A stretch of DNA of 17,797 bases from positions 1 to 17,797 of the forward strand of contig RFQW01000004.1 in NCBI GenBank assembly GCA_009924765.1. The letters run 5' to 3'. The notes under the pieces were generated by a model that searched no databases, was not told where the DNA came from, and was given only the letters and a program-made list of their open reading frames with translations. Position 1 is the first letter of the stretch; every line of letters starts with the position of its first letter. Source of the stretch: Planctomycetota bacterium (GTDB lineage Bacteria > Planctomycetota > Phycisphaerae > Phycisphaerales > SM1A02). A program made the position numbers and the translations under genes. This document shows positions 7,984-14,199 of the stretch, piece by piece.

Positions 7984-8430
7984 ATGCTCGTCCAGACCAC
8001 ACGCTTCGGACCCGTCGAGGTCGATTCCACTCGCCTGCTCGAATTCCCCGCCGGCCTGCTCGGCTTTGCCCGCGCGCGCCGGTTCGCGCTGCTGCAGCCC
8101 GATGATCGCGGCGTGTTCTTCTGGTTGCAGAGCATCGAGAGCGCGGATGTCGCGTTCGTGGTCACCGATCCATGCCTGTGGACGCCCGACTACGCCGTCA
8201 CGCTGCGTCGTGAGCAGACCGCAGAGATCGCCCTGCCTGAGGGCGCCACGCCGCAACTGCTCGTCATCGTGAACCGTCGCGACCACGGCATCACCGCGAA
8301 CATGCAGGGGCCGCTGGTCATCAATCCAATCAATCGCACCGGCCTGCAGGTGGTTCTGGCGGATCGTCGCTGGACCACGCGCCACGAACTCGTGACCGTC
8401 ACCCCCGCGGCGCGCGTCGCAACCGTCTGA
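7984..8430 (+). CDS. fliW: Flagellar assembly factor FliW (CsrA antagonist)
   Basis: A 148-residue cytoplasmic protein of normal family length. FliW binds either flagellin or CsrA: when flagellin is exported, free FliW sequesters CsrA and relieves repression of flagellar mRNAs. Family features are the N-terminal TRFGPVEVDSTRLLEFPAGLLGF, the central FFWLQSIESADVAFVVTDP-like block (about 42-60), and ANMQGPLVINPINRTGLQVVL near the C-terminus. ATG 7984 is fixed by a perfect Shine-Dalgarno sequence, AGGAGGT at 7974-7980. An in-frame ATG at 7927 falls inside the leader hairpin and is rejected. csrA follows after 14 bases, forming the standard fliW-csrA operon. No other flagellar gene is in the window. 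Confidence 0.95.
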   Translation: MLVQTTRFGPVEVDSTRLLEFPAGLLGFARARRFALLQPDDRGVFFWLQSIESADVAFVVTDPCLWTPDYAVTLRREQTAEIALPEGATPQLLVIVNRRDHGITANMQGPLVINPINRTGLQVVLADRRWTTRHELVTVTPAARVATV

Positions 8431-8444
8431 CATCGGAGAACCCC

Positions 8445-8735
8445 ATGCTCGTCCTGTCCCGTCAACGTGATGAACGCATCGTGATCGGCGATGAGGTGGA
8501 AGTGGTCGTCGTGGACATCCGCGGCGAGAAGGTGCGACTCGGCATCGTCGCGCCCAACACGGTCTCCGTGCATCGCAAGGAGATCTACGAGGCCATCCGT
8601 CGCGAGAACCAGGATGCGGCATCCGTGCGTGGCGAACTGCCTCGCCTGGGGGCGCCGCTGAGCGGTGCCGAGGCGGTGCGACGTCTGGCGCAGCGCAGCA
8701 CTGAAGACGGCCAAAACCGACGCGAGATCGCCTGA
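8445..8735 (+). CDS. csrA: Carbon storage regulator / translational regulator CsrA with C-terminal extension
   Basis: A dimeric RNA-binding protein that recognises GGA in hairpin loops and blocks or stabilises target mRNAs. The core (residues 1-60) is nearly canonical: MLVLSRQRDERIVIGD, VVVVDIRGEKVRLGIVAP and VHRKEIYEAI, with both RNA-contacting residues L4 and R44 present. At 96 residues it is longer than the usual 60-75; the extra tail after about residue 62 is charged and probably partly helical (GAEAVRRLAQRS). GGAG at 8435-8438 serves as the ribosome site, and its GGA could itself be a CsrA target. The stop codon lies in the loop of a terminator hairpin. Its natural partner FliW is encoded immediately upstream. 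Confidence 0.97.
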   Translation: MLVLSRQRDERIVIGDEVEVVVVDIRGEKVRLGIVAPNTVSVHRKEIYEAIRRENQDAASVRGELPRLGAPLSGAEAVRRLAQRSTEDGQNRREIA

Positions 8736-8747
8736 GCGATCTCGTTT
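8723..8747 (+). terminator. Intrinsic terminator of fliW-csrA, overlapping the csrA stop
   Basis: A perfect nine-base-pair stem (CGAGATCGC 8723-8731, GCGATCTCG 8736-8744) encloses the loop CTGA, which contains the TGA stop of csrA, and is followed by TTTCGGTT. The T-run is short. Read on the other strand the same stem is followed, six bases on, by TTTT, so it may also stop transcription coming from rplT. Confidence 0.68.
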
Positions 8748-8777
8748 CGGTTCATGATCGAAATGTGCAGCGGTTGA

Positions 8778-9143
8778 TCAGGCAGCCTTCGCCAGGCGGC
8801 CCTTGGCCATTTCCACCAGCGCATCGAAGCTGGTCGGATCCTGGATCGCCATCTCGCTGAGCATCTTGCGGTTCAGCAGCACGCCGGCGCGCGACAGGCC
8901 ACCGATGAGCAGGCTATAGCGGAAGCTTCGCATGCGGCACGCCGCGGTGAGGCGGGCGATCCACAGCGAACGCATGTCGCGACGGCGAAGGCGGCGGTGG
9001 CGCCACGCGTTGCGGCCGGCGCGCATGAGCGCAACCTTGGCCTGCTGCTTGTGGCGGCTCTTGGTGCCGTAATAGCCGCGAGCCTCGCGAAGAACGCGAC
9101 GGCGTGCCTGAGTTCGAGCTGCTCCCTTGCGTGCGCGTGGCAT
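8778..9143 (-). CDS. rplT: 50S ribosomal protein L20
   Basis: L20 binds 23S rRNA early in assembly of the large ribosomal subunit. The 121-residue basic protein matches the family throughout: MPRARKG at the start, GYYGTKSRHKQQAK, RNAWRHRRLRRRDMRSLWIARL and the C-terminal LNRKMLSEMAIQDPTSFDALV region. AGGA about nine bases before ATG 9143 is the ribosome site. It follows rpmI after 17 bases, the conserved L35-L20 order, and faces csrA, with a shared terminator hairpin between them. No pheS follows it here. Confidence 0.99.
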   Translation of the reverse strand: MPRARKGAARTQARRRVLREARGYYGTKSRHKQQAKVALMRAGRNAWRHRRLRRRDMRSLWIARLTAACRMRSFRYSLLIGGLSRAGVLLNRKMLSEMAIQDPTSFDALVEMAKGRLAKAA

Positions 9144-9160
9144 GGTTCGTTCCTTTCAGA

Positions 9161-9367
9161 TCAGTTGGCCAGGCTGCGGTTCAGCACCTTGCCAAGCATT
9201 CGGTTTTCACTCTTGGAAAGCACGCGCGCGCGGCGGTAGCTGCGCACGGCGGTGCCGGTCTTGTTGCTCTTCAGGTGCCGCGAGTTTGGGGAATGGAACG
9301 AGACCTTGCCTGAGGCAGAGACCTTGATTCGCTTCAACAGACCCTTATGACTCTTGTGCTTCGGCAT
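9161..9367 (-). CDS. rpmI: 50S ribosomal protein L35
   Basis: A small basic large-subunit ribosomal protein of 68 residues. It shows the family pattern MPKHKSHKGLLKRIKVSASGK, then HLKSNKT and RVLSKSENRMLGKVL. GGAG eight bases before ATG 9367 is a plausible ribosome site. It heads an rpmI-rplT pair driven by the promoter at 9404-9431. The usual upstream gene infC (initiation factor IF3) is absent from this position; the next gene upstream is an unrelated sigma-factor regulator. Confidence 0.97.
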   Translation of the reverse strand: MPKHKSHKGLLKRIKVSASGKVSFHSPNSRHLKSNKTGTAVRSYRRARVLSKSENRMLGKVLNRSLAN

Positions 9368-9403
9368 GGCTTGGCTCCGTGGCCGCTCGATGGCGGGTCG
9401 AGG

Positions 9404-9431
9404 AGGATACCGAAACCCCGTTTCCGGTCAA
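9404..9431 (-). promoter_or_regulatory. Sigma-70-type promoter of rpmI-rplT
   Basis: On the minus strand, TTGACC (9431-9426) matches the -35 box at five of six positions. It is followed by a 16-base spacer and TATCCT (9409-9404), four of six for the -10 box. Transcription would start near 9397, leaving a leader of about 30 bases, too short for the long L20-controlled leader known from infC-rpmI-rplT. The spacer holds a small dyad, GAAAC-CCC-GTTTC (9412-9424, plus strand), which could be an operator or chance. Confidence 0.62.
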
Positions 9432-9462
9432 GTTTTGAGAAAGCCCCTCCGGCCGCGGGGGG
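9432..9462 (-). terminator. Probable terminator after the sigma-factor regulator gene
   Basis: Directly after the stop codon on the minus strand, six C bases (9462-9457) can pair with GG-A-GGGG (9450-9444), with one bulged A and a GC-rich loop. CTTTCTC follows (9443-9437). The U-tract is interrupted, so strength is uncertain. It would separate this operon from rpmI-rplT. Confidence 0.45.
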
Positions 9463-10389
9463 TCACTGGGCCAGGAAGGCGTCGGAACCCTGCGGCAATT
9501 GCACCACATTGGGCAGCAAATCGGCCCGGTGCACCCCGCGAGGCAGGAACAGGTTGTCCCCGTCCACCTCAGGGCTGTTCAGCCACAGGATCGCCCCATC
9601 CCCGAAAAGCACGTTCTGGCCGCTCTGCGCGTGGTTCCAACTGGCCATGTTCGAGGCGGCAGGCTTGCCCGCACGGCGCAGTTCCAGGGCCGGATTCGCG
9701 TCGGCCACCAGGGCGCCGCGAGCCACCACCTGCAGGCGGAAGGGCCGGTCGCTTGCGGGCATGCGGAACGCGAAATGCTTGTGGGGTGTTCCCGAGGCGC
9801 ACGCAGGGCATTGCATGGCGCTCATCGAGCAGTAGCCCTTGTTGGCCATCGCCACCAGGTTGCCGCTGTGCTCGTAGGTGTTCCAGTCCAGTGTGGAAGG
9901 GTTCGGAGAAAGCAGACTGCTGAGTCCCGCGGTCACGGGCAGGAAGTCGCGATGATCGTTCGCGTAGGTGCTGAGTCCCGCGCCCATCGCACGGAGGTTG
10001 TTGGCGCAACTGCTCTGCAGCGCGCTGGCTCGCATGCGGCCAAGCATCGGCCATGCCACGCCAGCGGCGATCAGGATGACCGCAGCGATGCCTCCCAGAT
10101 CGGCCCACGCCGTCCTGCGTCGCGGCGCACGATCGAGTCGCATGCGCGCAGCCTGCTCGCGCTCGGCGGCGTCGATGCGCGCGAGCGTTGCGTCCACGAG
10201 CGATGGGTCCGATGCCTCCACCGGATACGCATCGAGTGCACGAAGCACTTCCAGCACGGCCTGTTCGCGGGCGGCGTCCTCGCCTTCGCCGGCCTGGGCC
10301 TCGAACGCGCGGTCGATGAGTCGATCCAGCGCAGCCTGATCGGCGGCGGAGAGCGAGGGACCCGTGTTGGCTTCGTCGTCCAGCATCAT
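9463..10389 (-). CDS. Membrane protein with anti-sigma-like topology and pseudopilin (H-X-DG type) ectodomain
   Basis: A 308-residue protein starting at ATG 10389, whose first four bases (ATGA) overlap the stop of the ECF sigma gene, so it is translationally coupled and a likely regulator of that sigma factor. Residues 1-92 are charged, helical and cytoplasmic. One membrane span follows at about 97-116. The exported part resembles planctomycete prepilin-like/DUF1559-type proteins: SCANNLRAMGAGLSTYANDH (127-146) follows the membrane helix as in pseudopilins, and HAQSGQNVLFGDG (253-265) is the H-X-DG motif. Cysteines lie at 128, 187, 194 and 197, the last two as CPAC. There is no prepilin peptidase site, because the cytoplasmic region replaces the usual leader. 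No zinc-finger anti-sigma motif is visible. The anti-sigma role is inferred from position and topology. Confidence 0.65.
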   Translation of the reverse strand: MMLDDEANTGPSLSAADQAALDRLIDRAFEAQAGEGEDAAREQAVLEVLRALDAYPVEASDPSLVDATLARIDAAEREQAARMRLDRAPRRRTAWADLGGIAAVILIAAGVAWPMLGRMRASALQSSCANNLRAMGAGLSTYANDHRDFLPVTAGLSSLLSPNPSTLDWNTYEHSGNLVAMANKGYCSMSAMQCPACASGTPHKHFAFRMPASDRPFRLQVVARGALVADANPALELRRAGKPAASNMASWNHAQSGQNVLFGDGAILWLNSPEVDGDNLFLPRGVHRADLLPNVVQLPQGSDAFLAQ

Positions 10390-11081
10390 GCGATGGGATT
10401 CTCCTTGTCTCGGCGCCCGCGGCGCCAGCGATCGCCGAACGCCGCCACCGCGGAGTGCAGGCGACTCTTCACCGTGCCAAGCGGAATCTGCAGGATGTCC
10501 GCGATCTGCTGGTAGTTCATCTTCTGGAAGTACGCCAGCACCAGGATCTCGCGGTGGATCGTCGGCAGAGCGTCCACGGCCTTCTTCACCAGCGCCGACT
10601 CTTCCTGCAGCGTGAGCGGCTGGGCAGGCTGATGGATCTTCGCGGCGAAGAGGTCGATCAGCTCGCCATCGCCGTTCTCGCCGATCGGTGTCTGCAGGCT
10701 CACGCCGCGACGGCGGCGGTCCTTGCGATACCAGTCGCGGGCCTTGTTGGCGGCGATGGTGTAGAGCCACGGGCGGAACACACGCGCCGGATCGAACGAG
10801 GCTGCCGAGAGGTGGATCTGCAGGAAGGTGTCCTGAAACACATCCTCGGCCGCTGCGCGGGAGCCGATGAACCGCTGCAGGAATCCGTGCAACTCGGGGC
10901 GATAACGCTCCATGAGCAGGGGAAATGCCTGCGGGTGGCCATTCAAGTGGGCGGCCACGAGTGCCTCGTCACTGGATTGTTCTCCCACCGCTTCCACGGG
11001 GCCAATGGTACGGATATCCGCACGCTTCAAGGCGTTTCCGAGCCAGGCGAGGGGGGAGGATGATCCGGCGATCGAGCTCAT
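10386..11081 (-). CDS. ECF-type RNA polymerase sigma factor
   Basis: A 231-residue sigma-70-family protein with only regions 2 and 4, as in extracytoplasmic-function (ECF) sigma factors. Region 2 covers about residues 39-122 (AAAEDVFQDTFLQIH, FRPWLYTIAANKARDWYRK). Region 4 covers about 165-216 (ALPTIHREILVLAYFQKMNY, then QQIADILQIPLGTVKSRLH, the -35-binding helix-turn-helix). An N-terminal extension of about 35 residues precedes region 2; ATG 11081 is the furthest upstream start and a shorter start cannot be excluded. The downstream overlapping gene encodes a membrane protein that probably holds it inactive. It is divergent from hpnH, with only 69 bases between the two start codons, so shared or linked control is possible. 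Confidence 0.93.
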   Translation of the reverse strand: MSSIAGSSSPLAWLGNALKRADIRTIGPVEAVGEQSSDEALVAAHLNGHPQAFPLLMERYRPELHGFLQRFIGSRAAAEDVFQDTFLQIHLSAASFDPARVFRPWLYTIAANKARDWYRKDRRRRGVSLQTPIGENGDGELIDLFAAKIHQPAQPLTLQEESALVKKAVDALPTIHREILVLAYFQKMNYQQIADILQIPLGTVKSRLHSAVAAFGDRWRRGRRDKENPIA

Positions 11082-11150
11082 CGCATCTTGTTACGATCCG
11101 GCATTCGGCCCGGTTTGTCACGACCTCAGGAAATTGGAGATCTCTCCCAG
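11082..11150. promoter_or_regulatory. Divergent promoter region between the ECF sigma gene and hpnH
   Basis: For hpnH, TG-T-TACGAT (11089-11097, plus strand) is an extended -10 element and would give a leader of about 47 bases. For the sigma gene, GTGACA (11121-11116, minus) plus a 17-base spacer plus GATCGT (11098-11093) is a weaker match. The two -10 regions overlap, so transcription in one direction would hinder the other. Read by eye only. Confidence 0.35.
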
Positions 11151-12283
11151 ATGGGCGTTCCGATCAGTCAGATGTGGACCGTTGCGACCTACGTGCTCCG
11201 CCAGCGTCTTGCCGGACGGAAGCAGTACCCGCTGGTCCTGATGCTGGAACCGCTCTTCCGCTGCAATCTGGCCTGCGCCGGGTGCGGCAAGATCCAGTAT
11301 CCGCCGCATGTGCTGAAGCGCCAGCTCACGCCGCAGGAGTGCTTCGATGCCGTGCAGGAGTGCGGCGCTCCCATGGTGAGCATCCCCGGTGGCGAGCCGC
11401 TGCTGCACCCCGACATCGCAGAGATCGTGCGTGGCCTGGTCGCCCGTCGCACATCTACCTGTGCACCAACGCGCTCCTGCTGAAGGAGAAGCTGGAAGAG
11501 GGTCTGTTCAAGCCGAGCAAGTACCTCACCTTCAGCGTGCACATGGACGGTCAGGAAGAGAATCACGACTTCGCGGTGTGCCGCGAGGGCACCTTCCAGA
11601 AGGCCGTCGAAGGCATCCGTCTGGCGGTGAAGATGGGCTTCCGGGTGACCACCAACACCACGCTGTTCCAGGGCGCCGATCCGAACTCGGTGCGCGCGTT
11701 CTTCGACGAGATGATGGAACTGGGCGTGGAAGGCATGATGGTGAGCCCGGGCTACGCCTACGACAAGGCGCCCGATCAGACCGGCTTCCTGCAGCGCAAG
11801 GGCACCAACGAGCTGTTCGAGATGATCCTGTCGAACCGCAAGAAGGGCTGGCGCTTCAACCAGAGCCCGCTGTTCCTGGAGTACCTGATGGGCAAGCGCG
11901 AGTACGACTGCACCCCATGGGGCATGCCGTGCTTCAACGTGTTCGGTTGGCAGAAGCCCTGCTACCTGCTGCAGGAGGGATACGCCGACACCTATCAGGA
12001 ACTGCTCAACGAAGTGGACTGGTCCAACTACGGCCACGCCAGCGAGAACCCCAAGTGCGCCAACTGCATGGTGCACTCCGGCTACGAGGCCACCGCGGTC
12101 GATCAGACCTTCAGCGGCTTCGGCGGCATCTGGGCCAACGTGAAGGCGATCCTGTTCAGCACCTACGCGAATCCGGCCGCGGCCAAGCGACTGGAGACGG
12201 AGAAGGGCAAGCCGCACGGTCCGCTGGCTCACCTGGTGCAGCTTGGGCTGGCCAAGGATCTGGGCGAGAAGACGGCCGCGTGA
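11151..12283 (+). pseudogene. hpnH: Hopanoid radical SAM protein HpnH, reading frame broken by a -1 shift
   Basis: HpnH is a radical SAM enzyme that joins adenosine to a hopene to give adenosylhopane, the first step of extended hopanoid synthesis. The first frame runs from ATG 11151 (MGVPISQMW) through the iron-sulfur motif C38-N-L-A-C42-A-G-C45, the family block YPLVLMLEPLFRC, and GGEPL (80-84) to Arg99 (11445-11447). The homology continues in another frame from His at 11450 (HIYLCTNALLLKEK) through SVHMDGQEENHDF, SPGYAYDKAPDQTGF, CTPWGMPCFNVFGWQKPCYLL and CMVHSGYEATAV to TGA 12281-12283. One base, or four, is missing near 11447-11450. Unshifted translation would stop at 11483. Both halves look intact and family-like, so a very recent mutation or a sequence error is more likely than old decay. 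If repaired, the protein is about 377 residues, the normal length. Confidence 0.85.
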
Positions 12284-12334
12284 ACAACCTGTCTGAAGCG
12301 GCGCGGCGCCTCGAGCCGCGTGCATCCTTCGGAC

Positions 12335-13509
12335 ATGCCATTCGATCGCGGAACCGTTTCGTACCGTCGCTTCTCGCTGGAAGGCTGGAAGAGCGCGCAC
12401 CGTCGCCTGAGCTGCTGGATTCGCTCTCGAAGTCCTCGCTGGTGGACGAAGGCGAAGGTTCGGGCGCAGGCTGGACGGCCGGCGAGCACCTGTTCGATGC
12501 CGCCTTCGAGCCGGACCGCAACATCTTCGGCAGTGATCTGCTCGCCGCCATCCGCATCGACAGCGATCGCGTGCCGCCTGAGGTGCGTCGCGCCTACCTG
12601 CTGTCCGCGATGGCCGAGGAGATGGCGGCGGCAGACGCCGATCGCAGTTCGCGACGCCGTGCGCGCGAGACCGCGCTGCGCCGCTGCGACGCCGAGATCG
12701 CCGATGGTCGTTGGCGTCGCCGCAAGCTGGTGCCGGTGCTGGCCAACTTCGATTCGAAGGCGGCGTTGGTTCCGGCGAAGGGCGATGCTGTCACGACCTC
12801 CGTTCGAACACTGCTCGAAGAGACACTCGACTGCTCGGCGACGGCGCTCACCTCCGGATCGCTGGCCGTGCGTCTGGCCGACCAGCTTGGACTCGCGAAG
12901 GCTTCGGAAGATGCGGAGCCCGAGGCGCTGGGGCCAGCACCCACCGAGTCGAACGGCAAGCCGGATCGACCTGCGCCGCCGTGGTGCGACGAGGGACATC
13001 CGATGGACTTCCTTGGCAACGCGTTCCTGCTGTGGGCGTGGTGGCAAGCCGAGCGCGATGGCCCCGAGCCGGAGACCGGCGTTGTGATCCTTCGCAAGGC
13101 CATCGAATTCTGCCCGTGGGATGCCACGGGATCGGTGGTGGTGCGTTCGGATGATCCGTCCGCGCGAAGCGAGGCGCGCTCTGCCATGCGCAGCGGCAAG
13201 TGGCCGCGCCGTGCCGGCCTGATCCTGTCGCGTGATGGCGAAGCGTGGGAGTTCTCGCTGCAGGCGGATCGCTGGGAAGTTTCGGGGTTGCGACTCGATC
13301 CGCCGGCGGGCGCACCGTCGACGCGGCGCGAGGCGATCGAGTTGCGGCTGGCTTCGATCCAGTCTTTCGATCGCGCGCTGACAGAGCTGTATGGCGCCTT
13401 CCTGCAGGAGCGGCTCGGTCGCGGCTGGAGCGGCGTGCGCGCGCAGGTTTCCCGCTGGATGCTCGAGAGTGCGCCGCGCGTGACGAAGGTCGCGGCGTTG
13501 GCCGAGTGA
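12335..13509 (+). pseudogene. RdgC-like uncharacterised protein with an N-terminal -1 frameshift
   Basis: Resembles a family of roughly 350-400-residue proteins in planctomycetes and myxobacteria distantly related to RdgC, which binds DNA and influences RecA; function here is unproven. The family-like N-terminus MPFDRGTVSYRRFSLEG begins at ATG 12335 in one frame. From about 12397 (APSPELLDSLSKSSL) the family-like sequence is in another frame and runs to TGA 13509: GWTAGEHLFDAAF, RIDSDRVPPEVRRAYL, RRRKLVPVL, DFLGNAFLLWAWW and SGKWPRRAGLIL. A single missing base near 12380-12397 would explain this. An unbroken alternative of 409 residues starts at GTG 12280, overlapping the hpnH stop as GTGA, but its first 40 residues do not look family-like. 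It probably shares a transcript with hpnH and ends three bases from the convergent trpF. Confidence 0.55.
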
Positions 13510-13512
13510 GTC

Positions 13513-14163
13513 TCAGGCCAGCGTCGCGAAGTCGGCGGGGTGCGGTGCGTCGTGGCGCCCGGCGGCTGCGTCGCAGGATCGCACGGCCGCGATGAACGCC
13601 TGCACCAGACCCAGGTCCTTGGTGCCTCGCGCGTGCTCCACGCCGCTCGAAACATCCACCGCCCAAGGGTGGGCGGCGTTGATGGCGGTGGCCACGTTCG
13701 CGGGGTTCAACCCACCTGCCAAGATGCAGGGCAGATGTCGCGGGGTGTTCTGGGCCTTCGTCCAGTCCCATGCAGCGCCCGATCCGGCCTGCGGGGCGTC
13801 GAGCAGCAGGGCGGTGGCGGAGGATGGCCAGGCCTCGGGTGCCGACAGGGTGGCGGCGTTGAATGCCACGATGCACGGGCGCCCGGGATCGCCGATTGGG
13901 TCGTGGATCTGCACCGGACCCGGCCACGATCGCAGCAGATCCATGCAATCTTGATCGCTGCCTCGGAGCACCAGGACCGCCTGCTTGCCGCATGCATCGG
14001 CGATGGCGACCGCCTCGGAAGGGTGCACGCGGCGGGGGGAGCCGGCGGCCACGACCACGCCCACGGCGTCGGCGCCAAGATCAAGGATGGCGCGCGCTTC
14101 CGAGGCGTTCCGGGCGCCACAGATCTTGATCAGCGTGCGCGCAGATTTCTCAGAAGCGGTCAT
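13513..14163 (-). CDS. trpF: Phosphoribosylanthranilate isomerase
   Basis: TrpF catalyses the Amadori rearrangement of phosphoribosylanthranilate in tryptophan synthesis. The 216-residue (beta/alpha)8 barrel has the catalytic cysteine in KICGARN (C15), the catalytic-aspartate segment LLLDAPQAGSG (D122), LPCILAGGLNPANV (about 144-157), and the phosphate-binding VDVSSGVE (169-176) followed by GTKD. The frame is open far upstream through the citrate synthase gene, but TrpF homology begins at ATG 14163. There is no Shine-Dalgarno sequence; TAGTCT lies seven bases before the ATG, suggesting a leaderless start. No other trp gene is nearby. The QIHDPIG segment replaces the usual QLHG motif, a moderate deviation. 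Confidence 0.94.
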   Translation of the reverse strand: MTASEKSARTLIKICGARNASEARAILDLGADAVGVVVAAGSPRRVHPSEAVAIADACGKQAVLVLRGSDQDCMDLLRSWPGPVQIHDPIGDPGRPCIVAFNAATLSAPEAWPSSATALLLDAPQAGSGAAWDWTKAQNTPRHLPCILAGGLNPANVATAINAAHPWAVDVSSGVEHARGTKDLGLVQAFIAAVRSCDAAAGRHDAPHPADFATLA

Positions 14164-14191
14164 TCGCCCTAGACTATCTGCCCTACAGGAG
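14147..14191 (+). promoter_or_regulatory. Promoter and ribosome site of citrate synthase; -10 shared back-to-back with trpF
   Basis: TTCTCA (14147-14152), a 17-base spacer and TAGACT (14170-14175) form a moderate sigma-70 promoter with AGGAG (14187-14191) eight bases before ATG 14200. The heptamer TAGACTA (14170-14176), read on the minus strand as TAGTCTA, also supplies a TAGTCT -10 element for trpF seven bases from its ATG. The two polymerases could not load together. Confidence 0.45.
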
Positions 14192-14199
14192 CAACACCG

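Noticed and set aside
5785..8430. Long plus-strand open frame of 881 codons running antisense through the GT-C-like gene into fliW
   Set aside because: It is His/Arg/Gln-rich with no family features over most of its length; only its last 148 codons (fliW, with its own AGGAGGT) are real. High GC content leaves antisense frames open.
11440..11460. Programmed -1 ribosomal frameshift in hpnH
   Set aside because: No X-XXY-YYZ slippery heptamer and no obvious downstream pseudoknot at the junction; the neighbouring gene has a similar break, which favours error or mutation.
12280..12334. GTG 12280 as start of the RdgC-like gene
   Set aside because: It gives an unbroken frame and a neat GTGA overlap with hpnH, but the family-like start MPFDRGTVSYRRF lies in another frame from 12335. 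Rejected with only moderate confidence.
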